From positions 79,938,765-80,002,764 of the forward strand of contig CM067081.1 in the NCBI GenBank assembly GCA_034008185.1: a stretch of DNA of 64,000 bases, given 5' to 3'. Below the pieces are notes generated by a model that was not told the DNA's origin, did not search any database, and saw only the letters and a program-made list of their open reading frames with translations. Of the stretch, positions 11,301-24,078 are shown in pieces. Numbering within the stretch: the first letter of the stretch is position 1; each line of letters opens with the position of its first letter. Position numbers and translations under genes: made by a program. This DNA comes from Gorsachius magnificus (taxonomy: Eukaryota > Chordata > Aves > Pelecaniformes > Ardeidae).

Positions 11301-14300
11301 AATTTATTGCAAAATTTTCCTTGACATCCAGTTCCTTTTCTTCCTTATCTCTTTACAATCCTTCCATGTTGTATCTGTTGTTTACTAGAGCAAATTTAAT
11401 ACAGATTGAATGACCAGTTTACCAGTAAACAGGAAACTATAAACGTATTGCTGTAAAATGAGAATTGTCTGTTGGTAAATCAAAGCATTATGCATCTGAC
11501 CATATCCCAAGAGAACCACTGAAGCAAGCTGCCTGAGCTAATTTGGTAAATTAGTCATGTTTACTGGTGTGCAAAAGCCATCCAAAAAAAGAATACCCAG
11601 CATTTTTTCTGTGTGTTTTTTTTTTTTTTTTTATCCTTCCCTGGTTCAGCACATCTAAATGGAACAGAGGGAAAATTCCTTCTCATATTCTAAATTCTTC
11701 ATCTCTTTTGCTGCTTAATTGCACCCATAGATGTAGGGTATATATTAGTAAAGGTTCTATCTGGATTCCCTTTAAGGTCAAAGGCATCCTGTTCCCTTTC
11801 TGCAGTTCCCAAGTTTAGGAGTTCAGTCCCAGAGGTGACAGAAGTTAAAATGAAACCTCTGAGAGTCCAATTTTCTATTAAGTAGGTACCTTTTAAGACC
11901 CATAGGGGGAGATCCAGTCCTCCTAATTAAGTCCTATTTTAGTGGTTTCCTGAGGACTTCTGGAACATCTATTTATTCATCTTCCCCCTCAAGGATATGT
12001 TTCAGTGGCTGAGCTCTAAATGAGAACAAAAAGCACTGTACTGCTCACCTGGCTCTTGCTTACTGGGCTCTGATCTTTATGCAGACAGAATAGGACTCTC
12101 TCCCACAACCTAGAAGAGGACCATGATTTTCAGCAAGCATCTGAGGACAAAAACTTGAAATGGTCATGTTTGGTTCTCCCCCACACCCTCTGAACATTAC
12201 TTCCTGCATCCCAGCTTAGCAAATTCAGGATCCTATAGGGTTTGAGAGACATAGTAAATATTCTGGGGTCTACGCTGGAATGTAGAGTCTGTCTGATCTT
12301 GTCTCATTAAGCAGTGGAAGAAAAACCCCAAACCTTTTAATATTAACTCCTATTATTGTGTGATCCTCCAGTTCCTCAAAAACTTCAGTCCCACACAGGA
12401 TTCTACTACCATAAGGTCCCCTATGGAAACATTACCAGATATAACAAATATTAAAAACTCATGCTTATGGAAGAGTAACTAAAATAACTAAACACCTGAC
12501 AATTAACCTGCCACATGCCTATGCTACCCTCAGTAGCACACTTGCCCTGCAAGTGACGTCAAAGACTTGTTGGTTGCATAGCATTTCTCCCTTTCCATAA
12601 TACTTCTGCTGGAAATTCTTTGCCAGTAGTGCTATAAGGTCCACGTTCGTACTAATACAACAGCTTCATCATTGTTGCTACCTATTTTGGCAAGTCAAAA
12701 ACATTTCTTACTCTGTTTGCACGGAGCCAGTTGGGTTTTGCTCCTGTCAAGGTATTCACTGCTGCTTGTACAAGAAGAGATCTTATTTAAGCTGGACCTC
12801 AAGCAGAACTCAGTAGAGAGGAATAAGAGACTATTACACAGTCTTAAATACTAATATACTTTAAATGGGATGAGGACCTTTAGCCGGGATCCAAGGGAAC
12901 AAAAGTTGATAGGTCAGTTCATCAAGCAGCACAAGTGGTCAACTAAGCAACAGGGTTGAGGTGTAGACCCTGTTATACAGTAAAGTCACAGAGCAGACCT
13001 AAGGTTGATCAAGATTTCCATCTCTCTGATATAATTTGTCCTCTCCTCCGTCTTCTCTCTCTCCCTCCCTTACTGCTGTTACCTTTCTTTAAAGTGCTTA
13101 GCTCACTGTACTGGCTACAGGTTTTGTCACACATTCAACACTTCAAAACGTTTCTGCTATAGCAATGAAAGTGCTCAGTTACCAAGTTAAGGTAGAATAA
13201 GAGCAAGAGAGGAAAGATGAGTTTATAAAGAATTGATTATACTGAACAATTTACAGGCATCTAATGCTGGACAGAGGGAAAGTTGTGCTCTACAAAAGTA
13301 GAGGAAAAAAAAAACCCCAAAGGACCAATTTTAGTCAATTAATAGAACAGGACCATCTCTCAGATGTGATAAAGATTCCTATTTCTTCTCTTTCTCTCAT
13401 GGATACAGTTAGCCTCAAAATGAGAATAAAAGGCCCATTATTGCCCACTGGTGGTGTTATTCAGACATGACAGCCAACAGTAGAAAATCAGTATTTTCTA
13501 GGTTGCTGTTACTGAAATACCTCAATGAAATTAAGTAAGAATGTTGCTACTAAGCAACTTGGGCTCAGGCTAATGCCACACAATTTATGGCTATGATTTT
13601 TTAATAATGAATCAGTTGTCTTGCAGTGTTTGCAGAGCCATGCATGGCAGGTATATTATCTCCAGAAACCACAAAGTCCCTTACTCTGATATGAAGAGAG
13701 AGAGAGAGAAAATACAGACATTAAATTTAGATCTAGCTTCTGGACAAAAAAATACTTCATTTGTCCATGTTTCAGCTCCTGAAACAACAGTTATTAATAT
13801 AATCTCAGGGCAAAAATACCCCTATATATTGATTTCCCTTCTGCCAATAGCAGAGAGAGGTTATAGGGATGTTGCTTCTTCACAATGATCCATATTTTCT
13901 GCATATCTATCTATCTATCTATCTCATAATCTATTTATATCATATTTAGTTTTGGTAAATTCCTGAAAGTAATCTATTTTAAAGCTTCAGGAACTTTATA
14001 ATCTATATGCCAGAGTTACAAATTATATTCAAGTACAGATTAAATTTTTGCAGCACTTTATTTATTACACCTATGTTCAGAAACCAATTTCTCTTCTGTA
14101 ACCAGTTTTACCAAAAATAAATTAAGATTATGAAAAGACTACAGATTCAGCAATCACAAACACCAAACTGTGAAACTACCTGATAAATCCACTGCCTATG
14201 GGACTTAGATATTTTAATACAAAATTAGTTTCATTGTTTTGCCTGTCAGCATTATAATGTGATAATTTATCAGAATTTTTTACAAATTTTGTCTATTAGA

Positions 14301-17028
14301 CTTTGAGTAAGGTTTAACCTACTAGGTGATTTAGGAGCTTTTAAAAACATGAAATTATGTTTACTGCTGAAACTCTGGGTTTGTGTGTTGATACTCAAAT
14401 ATTTGAAATCTGGACTGTGTGCTTTTTGCTCATATAGTTGTTTGTTGAAGAATTGTGATATAAGCAAATAAAAATGTACCTATATAAGATTAAATTCTAG
14501 ATAATTACTAAATCTAAATTATTTTATTAATCTTCAAAAAAACCCCTTTTTTGTTAAAAGAAAATGACCAGAAAATAAAAATTACTCATCCTCTTCAGTA
14601 ATCATCATTGAATACTTACAATTTTTTAGCATTAGTTCTTTCTCTGAACATTTAATGTTGTCTGTTTCTGAGAGAAAATAATGAACTGTGATTTATCATC
14701 CCTTCACATTCCAGAGTATCGTTCTGTGACACCACAGCAGGGGTTCCATTTCATTTTTAACTATTTTTTAAATGTCAAGTACTCTAATCTTGAAATGTAA
14801 CCTACCCATTTAACATAATGTGTCTCTCCAATTTTTAATCAATACAAATAAATTCTCTGAAAAATCCTGTTAGGAATTATGGAGTGTAATTTCCGTGCAC
14901 TGAAATTATGGGGCACATTATCAGAGTTCTGCACATTAAGGGCTTTCAGGAATAACCCTCAAGGAGAGGAATTTCAGCACTGAGTTGCACTACTCAGAAG
15001 AGCCCCTTCTAACCAAGAAAAATTGCAATTCTTTTCTTGTAAGGCTTAACAACAGTTTTATGTTCCGAGAGCTGATCATTCAAGTACAGGCAATTTAAAC
15101 AGAGAGCTTTAAAGCGAAAAGGCTATAGAAGAATAAGGCCTGTAAAGTGAAGGTGAAACAGCTAAGTAGAGAGCTCAGTATTTCCAGGACCAGCAATAGA
15201 CTATCCTATTTTCCTTCTGGTCCTGGTCCACTTCAGAATATTAGTGAAGAAGCACTATTGCCATCACATAACCCTTTGGTTTTTTCTCCTGGAGTGAGCC
15301 AGAGAGGCATATGGGGGTTGGAAAGGGGGGGAAGTACATCCTGTCCATGTCAGGAAAAAAAAGTTACACTATTTTTGTTAGTCTCAGCAGAAGAAAGTAA
15401 AATAGAAAAAGAATGGCCTGAGAGCATTCAAATGAAAACTAAAGCTGGGCAGAAAGATTGTGTATGAGCCCAACTATCCACCCAAAGAGTAAAGAAATTA
15501 CTTCATTGGGATACCCATGATTAACTATATTTTTCCTGTTGTGAATAAAGAGATTTAAGCAAACAGAACTTTTGGGGAGTCAGGGAAAATAAATAGCAGT
15601 TCAGGGAAACCTAAATTAGCAAGTGTTTAGATTACGCTCCCCAAGATACCAGTCAGGAGTCCAACAGTCTTCCCAACACTATCGCCAGCTAGCTCCTTAC
15701 TGCCTCTCTTCACTGTGATTGCCACGGTGTCTCCATTAAAATCCTTGTAATTACAATGAATCTGCTCTTCTCACTTTCTCCAGTCATCCTTTACAGATTT
15801 TCAGGGAAGAAACAGCAATAAACAAGATCCCTCCCCTAAACCTTTGTAGTAATAAGAAACCACTGCTGGCCAGTCTCCCTCTTTGCTCCCTCCTCATATG
15901 CCTTCTGCAACATTCCCATCTCCGGTTGCTGCCGGGGCAGCCTAACCAAGGACACCAACACAGCACATCAACAGAGCATACCAAGCATGAGCAGAAATGC
16001 TGTTTTACATCTAAGAAAACCATAACAGCATATGAAAAAAATGACCTGGACTGTTACAAAGACTACCTGTAAACTCAACCCTGCAAAACTAACCACTTCC
16101 TCATAAATTTTGTCAGCAGAGGTGTTTTATCCAGACAGCCTTCCACACAAGCCTTGCCCACCTGCAGTTTTTCCAATACTCTGGGTTTTTCTTTAGTCAG
16201 CAAGAAGTGTGAGTAGTGATCTCCTGAGATATAAAATGATTTAACAGTTCTCTAATTATCAACTTTCTTCTAAATCCCATAAGACTAGAAAGAATGTAGC
16301 ACTGTCCCATTTATTTTAGTGACACTCTGTGAGTGTACAACAGTAAGAAATCTCTGTTAAAGAAAACATTTTTCAGCATTTGATATTAATATTCACCATA
16401 TATAATCTACATCAGTCCTCTACACTCAATACTCGCCTTCTTAAATTCTGTACCACACATTGCTCTGTGTGTGTGTGATTTTTAATACAAGTATTATGCA
16501 TAATTAGAACTGATAGATAAGAATTGCCAATTAGAGGAACCTTAAGCAATTTTTCATCCTATCTGAACAAAATTACTAAACTGCAAGTGACAAGCTTGTA
16601 AATTAAAATCTGGAAATATAAAAACTTTATTACAAGTGTGTCATTTGTGAATCATTTAAGTGGCATATAATTAGATATGCAGTCACTTTATTATGGTTTA
16701 TTTGTTCCTGGCTCATAAAGACTTTTTATCATGAAAAGCTCCCTGACTGTGACATTTACTGTAGAGTGGCCATGAAAGGAAGTGTTGAAACTTTGCCACT
16801 AAAGACTTGTAAAGCTACTTGAGAGAAATTAGATAAACTACCCTAGAAGATGTTTGCAGGAGTTACATCTGGAAGTGGTACAAACAATTAATTTCTGAAA
16901 ACAAGCTTTCTGTCATTGGAAAGGAAGCCTTGCTTTCATTCTTTTTGTTTCAGTTCATTAGACAAATAATTTAACTTTTCCTTGGAAATGAAAGAGAACT
17001 AGGATTAGCCAATGCACTAATGGCTAGT
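11301..17028. other. Non-coding stretch, unassigned
   Basis: No gene or transposon is recognised. Small items inside are a T-run (about 11616-11632), the palindrome TGACGTCA at 12554-12561 (the full cAMP-response-element consensus, unproven here), an ATCT microsatellite (13904-13924) and a short TG run near 16468-16480. The reading frame at 15147-15467 (106 codons) has no recognisable domain and is treated as chance. Confidence 0.5.
13904..13924. repeat. ATCT tetranucleotide microsatellite
   Basis: About five consecutive ATCT units are followed by imperfect continuation (CTCATAATCTAT). It is a simple repeat prone to length polymorphism, with no further significance visible. Confidence 0.95.
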
Positions 17029-17912
17029 TGTATTTTGGTTATGTCCAAGGTTTTGGTAGCGGGGGGTGCTGCAGGGGTGGCCCTTGGGAGGAGAGACCAG
17101 GAACTGCCCCCATGTTGGACACAACCAGTTCCATCCAGCTCCAGAATGGACCTGTCACTTGCCAAAGCTGAGCCCATCAGTGATGCTGGTGGTACCTCTG
17201 TGATAATGTATCTAAGAAAGGGTAAAAAACATTGCATAGAGTTGTGAGGGAGAAGAGTGAGAAAATGTGAGAGCAACAGCCCTGCAGAAACCCAGGTCAT
17301 TGAAGAAGGAGGGGGAGGAGGTGCTCTAGGCACCAGACCGGTTTCCCCTGCAGCCTAGGGAGAAGACCATGGTGAAATACATCATCCCTCTGCAGCTCAT
17401 GGAGGACCACACTCCAGAGCAGGTGGATGTGCCTTGAAGGAAGCTGCAGCCCATGGAGAGGAGCCCACACTAGAGCATGCTCCTGGCAGGACATGCAGCC
17501 CATAGGGGACCACCCACACTGGAGCAGGGGAAGAGCATGAGGAGGAAGAAGAGGCAATAGCAAAATGTTATGATCTGACAGCAACCCTGATTCCCCATGC
17601 ACTGCTTTGGGAGTAAGAGGTAGAAAAGTTGGCAATGAAGGAATGAAGTTGATCCTGGGAAGGTGAGAGGAAACTGTTTCTACATTTGTTTTGTTTCTTA
17701 CTATCCTACTCTATTTTTAATTATCAATAAAATAAATTAGTCTTCCACAAGTCAAGTGTTTTTCCTGTGATGGTAGTTAGCGAGTGATCTTCCTGTCCTT
17801 ATTTCAACCCATAAGCTTTTTCATTGTATTTTCTTTCCCTGTCCTGCTGAGGAGAAGAAGTGAGAGAGTGGCTTGGTGTCACCTTGCAGCCAGCCAAGCT
17901 TAGCCCATTACA
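17029..17912 (+). mobile_element. Solo LTR, family B, ERV (ERVL-like)
   Basis: This 884-bp element begins TGTATTTTGGTTATGTCC and ends AGCCCATTACA. It aligns by eye through its whole length with the element at 43694-44722: shared blocks are the GGTTTTGGTAG start, the AGCAGCCCTGCAGA(C/A)AC region, the 'cacactggagca' repeated units, AATAAA (17726-17731) and the closing TTTCATT plus CTGTCC...GCTGAGGAG stretch. No convincing 5-bp duplication is visible (CTAGT before, GCAAT after), so it is probably old, or its ends are slightly misplaced. No internal viral genes adjoin it. ERVL assignment rests on similarity of its 3' part to family A. Confidence 0.82.
17370..17545 (+). repeat. Degenerate ~50-bp internal minisatellite within LTR
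   Basis: About three imperfect units built on a 'CCACACT(G/C)GAGCA ... CTGCAGCCCATGGAGAGGA' theme run through this part of the LTR. Equivalent units occur in the sister LTR at 44164-44302. Their number and spacing differ between the two copies, which helps explain the length difference (884 versus 1029 bp). The boundaries of the units are approximate. Confidence 0.6.
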
Positions 17913-18799
17913 GCAATGTAAAGTTTAGGCATATTAATCTCTAGCTTGAGACTTGGGGCTGAACTCACTGACTTCTTCTGATCTTTTTCAGTTCAGTATG
18001 GTTCAATACACAGAATGAAACTGGCACTGCCTAAAATTAACTGGATTGCTCTTCAGATTAGCAGCCATCAGAAACCCAGGCAGAACTGTAGGTGTAGAAA
18101 ATAAGTAGATTCTTGTTTTAGCTTTTCTTTCCAACTTCCCTCCTTTCCTCTTCCTCTGTTCTCTCTGACACCTTCCTCTACACTTTCCTCTCCATCCCCC
18201 AGCCCTTCTCCAGGATAGAAGCACTTCTGTGTCCCATCTCTGTCCCTTACACCTCCCTTGTGCCTCCAGGTGCAGAAGGAGTTCTTGGTCATTCATGCAC
18301 AAGAAGAATGAAAAGGCAGTAGGACAAATGTAAGTTCCATGAAGGTCAAGTTCAAGATGACCCTTGCTAAATGAGTCTTCTTGAGCTTCCATCCAGATCT
18401 GTTTGTGATGAACAAATGCAGAAACCCTGCAGATATCACAGCAGGTTCACCATACTTTGCAGATATACTGAACTAGAACAAGATAATGAAAAGCTGTTGT
18501 TAAAGACACTCGTATAAAACAGCATAACATCGTAGAAAATGCTATCTCAAGTTAGGTCAATAGTCTCTTACATACAGATCTACCAACAGTCTGTCCCAAA
18601 ACTTTTCTTGAGCAAATGAGGTGCCCTTTAATGCTTCAGTGTGAAATACGATGACCATTCTTTTGTTTCTGTCTAACCAGTGTAACTGAATTATGAAGAA
18701 ATAAATTTAATTTGCATTAAAATTCTTCTCAAAGCATCTATGGATTTAAACATATACCAATTTTCTACACAAAACAGTCCTAGATTTCACAGTCTAGTT
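17913..18799. other. Non-coding stretch, unassigned
   Basis: Nothing is recognised. The part at 18110-18260 is pyrimidine-rich on the plus strand (CCTCC, TTCC blocks), which explains a lysine- and arginine-rich minus-strand frame of 129 codons over it (18003-18392) that I do not take as a gene. Confidence 0.5.
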
Positions 18800-19324
18800 T
18801 CACAGGAAATTGTTTACCAGCTTCTGGTTGTCTTCTCCTCCTTTGCAGTCTTCTTTCAGAACAGGGACCACGCTATGACCCCACCAAGCTCTGCCTCCAT
18901 CATTGGCCACTGATACTGTTCTGAACAATTGTACGTTACAGTAGTCCTTAGTGTGATGTAAGTTTAACCATTTTCCAGAATTGCAAACAAGAGTTGCCAC
19001 AATGAATGGAACATAATGTTCATGGTCATCTGCAATTACTTCAGCCTGTTCCAACTCCTCTGTGCTTATGAATTTATAGCGAACCATACTTAAGTCATCT
19101 TTCTCTTCCTGTAAATCCATAATACATGGTCCACACTTTACATGTATGTATGTGTATTTCATAACAGTCCTGATGAACCTTAATAGCCATAATTTCACCA
19201 TTTAGTAGAGGAAACAGCTGCAAAGAACTAAGTAGTGAATTGATGTAAGTTGTCAATAACACCTGCAATGCCATCAATCCGAGCAGTTAAATTAGGAATG
19301 TTTTCCTCAAAGTCTTGCCATACC
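18800..19324 (-). pseudogene. Decayed protein-coding fragment, family not recognised
   Basis: Read on the minus strand, 19323-19231 gives 31 codons of ordinary globular-protein character (starting VWQDFEEN) and ends at TAG (19228-19230), which could be a mutated CAG. The same frame then continues about ten sensible codons before failing. The frame offset by one, open from 19201 to TGA at 18800-18802, carries 133 codons with an acidic, mixed composition (for example EELEQAEVIADDHEHY and CNSGKWLNLHHTKDY) unlike the Phe/Leu/Lys-rich translations of AT-rich noise nearby. Just before the first codon the strand reads TTGTAG, acceptor-like, and the frame has a stop there. The simplest reading is a pseudogene or a fragment of an integrated gene with one nonsense change and one frameshift. 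I cannot assign the family, and chance cannot be excluded. Confidence 0.45.
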
Positions 19325-19873
19325 TACAATTAGGTGACAAAGGCTCTTAGAGATGTAAAATGAAAGCAATGCACACCGTAATATAAGACATACATGGCAT
19401 AGAAAATAGTGAAGAATTGTGTCAGCTACTGACAGAATTAAATGCATTCAGAAACAATGTGCTTTTCATCTTTTAAAAAATGTAGTTGCTGTGCTAATGG
19501 GCACATGATTCATGCTATGAACTCAAGGAAATGATGGGGGAAAAAAGTGGCACATACCCTGAATCCTGACAGTGAATAAATAAGGACTTTAGATTATGAA
19601 AATTCTTATGATGCCTCTCATGACAACTTCAGCCTTGTATGATCAAAACTATTAGGACTGTTCTTCCCTAAATCACATATATGAAAAAAGCAAGCTCTTC
19701 CAGTTAATTTCACTGCATGCATGTCTCTCCTGATGTCTCTGTATTTTTCTTTGCATTATATCGTGTCAGTTGCATCTTTTCTACCTTAGCTGTAGAGATT
19801 TGACATTGCATTTAATATGCTTGCAGCATTCTTCAATAGTTTGTTGAGGGGTTTTGATGGGGTTTTTTTTATT

Positions 19874-19891
19874 AAACATGTGCACATGTTT
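19874..19891. repeat. Perfect 18-bp palindrome
   Basis: AAACATGTGCACATGTTT reads identically on both strands. It lies between a T-run and an A/T stretch, 22 bp before a CR1-like tail. It may be chance; no protein-binding role can be asserted. Confidence 0.85.
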
Positions 19892-19913
19892 TTTTAAATG
19901 ATACTGCATTATC

Positions 19914-19930
19914 TTCTATGATTCTATGAT
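19914..19930 (+). repeat. CR1-like 3' tail motif without a body
   Basis: TTCTATGATTCTATGAT is the typical CR1 terminal repeat (compare 49885-49902), but the bases upstream do not match the CR1 3' untranslated region. It could be an extremely 5'-truncated insertion or coincidence. Confidence 0.35.
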
Positions 19931-21626
19931 GTTTTGCTTCCCTACACACTTTATATAACTGCAGGGTTCTATTGCTATTCACATTTCATTTCAACTTAGT
20001 AATAGTTGTTATATTAAAGTATATATTTGATTCCATCTGTGCGTCCAGGATGAAAAGTAAAGTTGGATTCAGATCTGATCCCAAGTTATTCATATTGCCT
20101 CCAATCTGAATCACTGTTGTTTGGGGTTTTTTATGTTCTTCAGCTATTTTTAGTCTCACTGATAACTTCAGTTAATTTTCAAAGTGCAATATTAAATATG
20201 GTATATTAACAGTACCATCAAAGTCTCAGAGTGCTGAAAATAAATGGGGTGGGGGGGTATGTGTGTATTTAGATGCATAATAACATTTTAAAAAATGAAG
20301 TAAGGAGCAGAGAGTTCAGAACTGGGAATTGATGTGATTAGTTCACAGCCCGGAATCTTTTCTCTGAGACTTGAATTATTCCTTTTAGAAATGCAAAACT
20401 GGTCACTTTTTCCTTTCCTTTTAGTACTTTTCTGGTGGTTTGCTGTATGCTAATGTGGAAGAACTCAGAGAAATCACTTTAAAAGCATGAGATTTGGAAT
20501 CAGTGTACTCCTTGGCCTTGTGGGTTTTTGAAGTGACTTCTTCAATCTCCCAGAAGAGATCCTATTCAACAAGCTATGGGTACATATGCCCCTCTTGTTC
20601 TGCAAGGAAAGAGAGGAAGAGTTATTTTAAGGTCAAGGTATTTGACCTGGTATTTTTTGTACATTTTATTCAGATGATTTCATGTAGAATACGGAAGAAA
20701 GACACAGTCATACAGAAGAGAAGTATTAAAAAGAGAAGAAAAAAACTACAGAAAGCTTGGCAGTTATGATGACTGTCCTAACCAGACCTAGCTTGAGACT
20801 GCCTACTTCTGAGAGTAAAAGCTCTAACCTCTTCTATCCTCCAGCTGGGAGTCCAGACAAAGAGTAACCACTGTGTTCTGCTAAGCCCTCTTCTGCAAGA
20901 AGAGTTGGTGTTACGCATGCTTAGCGAGAGGAGAAAATGAAGGGTGCTACAGTCCTTCCAGCCAGAGGTAGTTCTGGGCTTGTGCCTATATGATCTGCAG
21001 GCACCTAAGAGCTGACCATGCAGACTTAGCATGTACAGACTGCTAAGAATTTATATAAGGGGTTGGGAGGAAGGAACCCAACAGCTTGAGGTGTGAAATC
21101 TGTTTCCATTGAAATCCCCAGCAATTTTTCATGGATTTTAATGGTACTTGTTCTTGTTCAGGAACCTCTGAAGCCAAAACAGTTATAAACATTGTCTAAG
21201 AAAGAGGAAAAAAAAAAAAGTTCTGAACATTAGTAAGGTTCTCTTTTCTTTCTTTTTTTTTTTTTTTTAACTGAACTGCTATCAACAGAGCAAATTTGTT
21301 TTTCCCGTGATTAAAGATTAGCACAGAGATACTTTTTTTTCTGCCCTCTGGAACCTTCAAGAATCAGATAAGTTTTAGTCTTCTAGCTGGTTAACTTTAT
21401 TTCCTCTAAGTTTCTTTCTCCTTTTTTGTGAAACTTGCTGTACAAACACTTTCCCATAAGGTGAAACTGATGTATCAGAAAAAAAAAGAAAAAAAAAAAG
21501 TTTGAATGCTTCAGTCCCTTAGGGTTCTAGGTTTGCATATGCACATTGTATCTTTACCAGTAATGAAGCTCACAATGGTTGTTGGGTGTGCATCAGTGAT
21601 TCATAGATAGCTAAATGCTGGGGGAC

Positions 21627-21657
21627 CTTGCATCCCCACTGGGATGCAAGTGGGGCA
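21627..21657. repeat. Two mutually exclusive hairpins
   Basis: CTTGCATCCC (21627-21636), loop CACT, and GGGATGCAAG (21641-21650) form a perfect 10-bp stem. CCCCACT (21634-21640) and AGTGGGG (21649-21655) form a second perfect 7-bp stem across GGGATGCA. The two overlap and cannot form together. What is seen is only the symmetry; no transcript or function is implied. Confidence 0.75.
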
Positions 21658-23698
21658 TCCTAGGTGGTGTTCTGATGTGCAACTTCAGGCTTGCTGCAAG
21701 ACAAATTCTCATCAGAAAGCCCCTTTTCTACACTAAAATTGACTTACAGTCCACTACTCAGACAGAATCATAGTCTTTAATCCATATTTTTTAATGTCCC
21801 TATATACATACAATGAAAAACAGTCCAACACTAGGTTAATTAGGAAAATATTCTGTGACCTGTGACAAGGACAAAGCAATGTTACCAAGCATAAAAATCC
21901 CCTGATATTCTTCATGCAAAAGGTCTTTGTAGACTCTCTCTGTGTACACGTGAGTCTCCAAAGCCTGTGTAACCCACCTTCCAAAGAAATATCCATTGCA
22001 GAGACCAGCTCAGTCAATAACACTGCAATATAATCCCAGTGCATATGCATTGGTGCATTGTTTCATCCAAATTATTTTTATTATCTTGTTATGTCTCTTT
22101 TACTTGTGCATCTACACCTATCTATACCTTCTCTTCTGTAAGAGAATACTTGGGTAATTTTTTATGGTAAACATTGTACATGTCTTCCACCTATTCCTCT
22201 CCTTCTCTCTCAGGTATCTTTACTTTTTATTTTATTCAAGACAAGGTATATTATTCAAACTATAATTGTTTCAGAATGGAGTAGTGAGGAAGCATATGCG
22301 CTTTTTGTTTGGATTATTACAAACAAATAAACAGGCAAACCTAGACTATATTCTGCTAACAGTTATATTTTTTTAAGCCTCACTCGAGTAATGAAGAAGC
22401 AGATAAAACAAGATGTTGCATTATGTATATTTTTCCTGAATTGTCCTCCTCATCAATGATGGCAGGAAGATATTTTATATAAGCAAAGATATTTGATTGC
22501 TTGGTGTAGGTGTTTTAATGTATACAAAGATTAATTTGTATTTAAATAAAATATCCAAGCAATGCCATATAGCTGTGTTTAGAGTAATTTTGGTTAATTT
22601 TCTTTCCTTTGAGAGTGTAGTTATATCATCTAGTCACAGCAGACATAAAGAAACTCTACAGTAAACACCATTAGCTTTAAAGTTATGAATCTTATTGTCT
22701 GTCATTCAAACATAAAAAAGCTGTGTTAGAAAATCAGACTGCAAGTATCTCAGAATGAAGTGTAAACTTCTAACCCTTCTAAGTTTACATAAAACGCTTT
22801 GCACTTCAGATGAAAATCCCTACTGACTTCTTATTTTACCAAGTATCCATTAGTTTTCAATCAATTACTAATAAAGATATACAGCTTCCAGCTTCCTAAG
22901 CAAAAGTCTAATATCAGATTTTTGGAAAATAAAATACAAAGTTATTAAAGTTGTTGTGAGGAGTTAGACGTAGTTGAATGTATCTGTTATAACTGCCTGC
23001 ACACATTATTTTTATGATGACAATTTTCCCTTGCATAGATAATAATCAAAGAGCCACAAATCCATTATCTGATAGATGCAACGGATCAACCCCTACACAG
23101 TTTGCAGGATGACTGTACCAAGCTTTTTCATTAAGCATTTTAACCTTCATTTTGCAATGAAAAATACTGGCTTTATGCCTATTGTAAGACAAATCACTTC
23201 CGACAAATGACAGAATCTCAGTAGTGGTATCCTAAGTATTTGCATGTAAAGATAGCGTTTCAAAGCTATAATGATTTTTTTTTATTTTTTATGAACTCCA
23301 TGTATAGTTACTCTGAGATGCACAGAGTCACTCTTAGTTTCTTCTCTTCACATTCTATCTTCATTTTCTTTAACAATCAGAGCAATCAACTGACAGCATC
23401 AATTTTTTTTCATTAAAACTAAGCATTTTTTTTAACCCCTGTGTTTTCAATTGTTCAGATGAGTTAAGAATCTCTTTGACATTATTTTAATCTATATTAC
23501 AAGTAGATTGATTATCCAAATTATGCTGCTTGGTTCAAATGTTGGATAACATATTATTTGTCTTTCTATTCTAGATAAAACCCTTATAAATAACCTTGAA
23601 AATATATGTTATTAAATCAGTTTGGTGTTTCTAGTTACCACACAGTTTACTATGTTTCAATGTTATGTCCAGTTCACCTATGCTTATGCACAACTCTG

Positions 23699-24078
23699 CC
23701 CCATCATTCAGATCATTAATGAACAGTTAAAAACCCAGTAGTGATTTCTGGGGTACAATGCTAGTTCAGCTACCAACAAGACTGCACCACTGATCACCAC
23801 TGTGTGGGCCCAGCCATTCAGACAGTTTCAGTCCACCTCACTGTCTGCTCATCCAGCTTCTCCATAAGGAACATATGCGAGAGTGTTGAAAGCCTTGTTG
23901 AAGTCTAGATAGACAATATCCACCGGTCTCCTCTCATCTACCAAGACAGACATTTAATTGTAGATTATCTGGCTGCACAAGCGTGTCTTCCCCTTTGTTA
24001 ATCCATGCTAATTATTCCTTACCACGTTCATATTCTTCATCGGTTTCCAAGACTAGTTGTTTCGTCACCTTCACAGGA
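23699..24078 (-). mobile_element. Old CR1 LINE fragment, reverse-transcriptase region
   Basis: On the minus strand this matches the same part of CR1 ORF2 that is present in the plus-strand copy at 51950-53301. It covers the [14 protein letters not shown] region (near 24047-24077), a nearly readable stretch for the DFNKAF-type motif (near 23890-23920) and the region following the GVPQGS motif to about the FINDL motif (near 23700-23730). Substitutions and small deletions are many, so the frame is broken. It is truncated at both ends and has no 3' untranslated part, pointing to an ancient insertion. Both ends are set by where similarity fades. Confidence 0.85.

Larger units (their letters stand above)
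19325..23698. other. Non-coding stretch, unassigned
   Basis: No gene is recognised. It contains an 18-bp palindrome (19874-19891), an orphan CR1-like tail (19914-19930), T- and A-runs near 21210-21270 and 21480-21500, and a double hairpin (21627-21657). The part from 22400 to 23600 is uniformly AT-rich without visible repeats. Confidence 0.5.

Noticed and set aside
12554..12561. TGACGTCA, full cAMP-response element
   Set aside because: A single 8-bp palindrome is expected about once in a window this size; no promoter or CpG context supports it.
15147..15467. 106-codon plus-strand frame
   Set aside because: No domain or splice context; probably chance in a slightly GC-richer patch.
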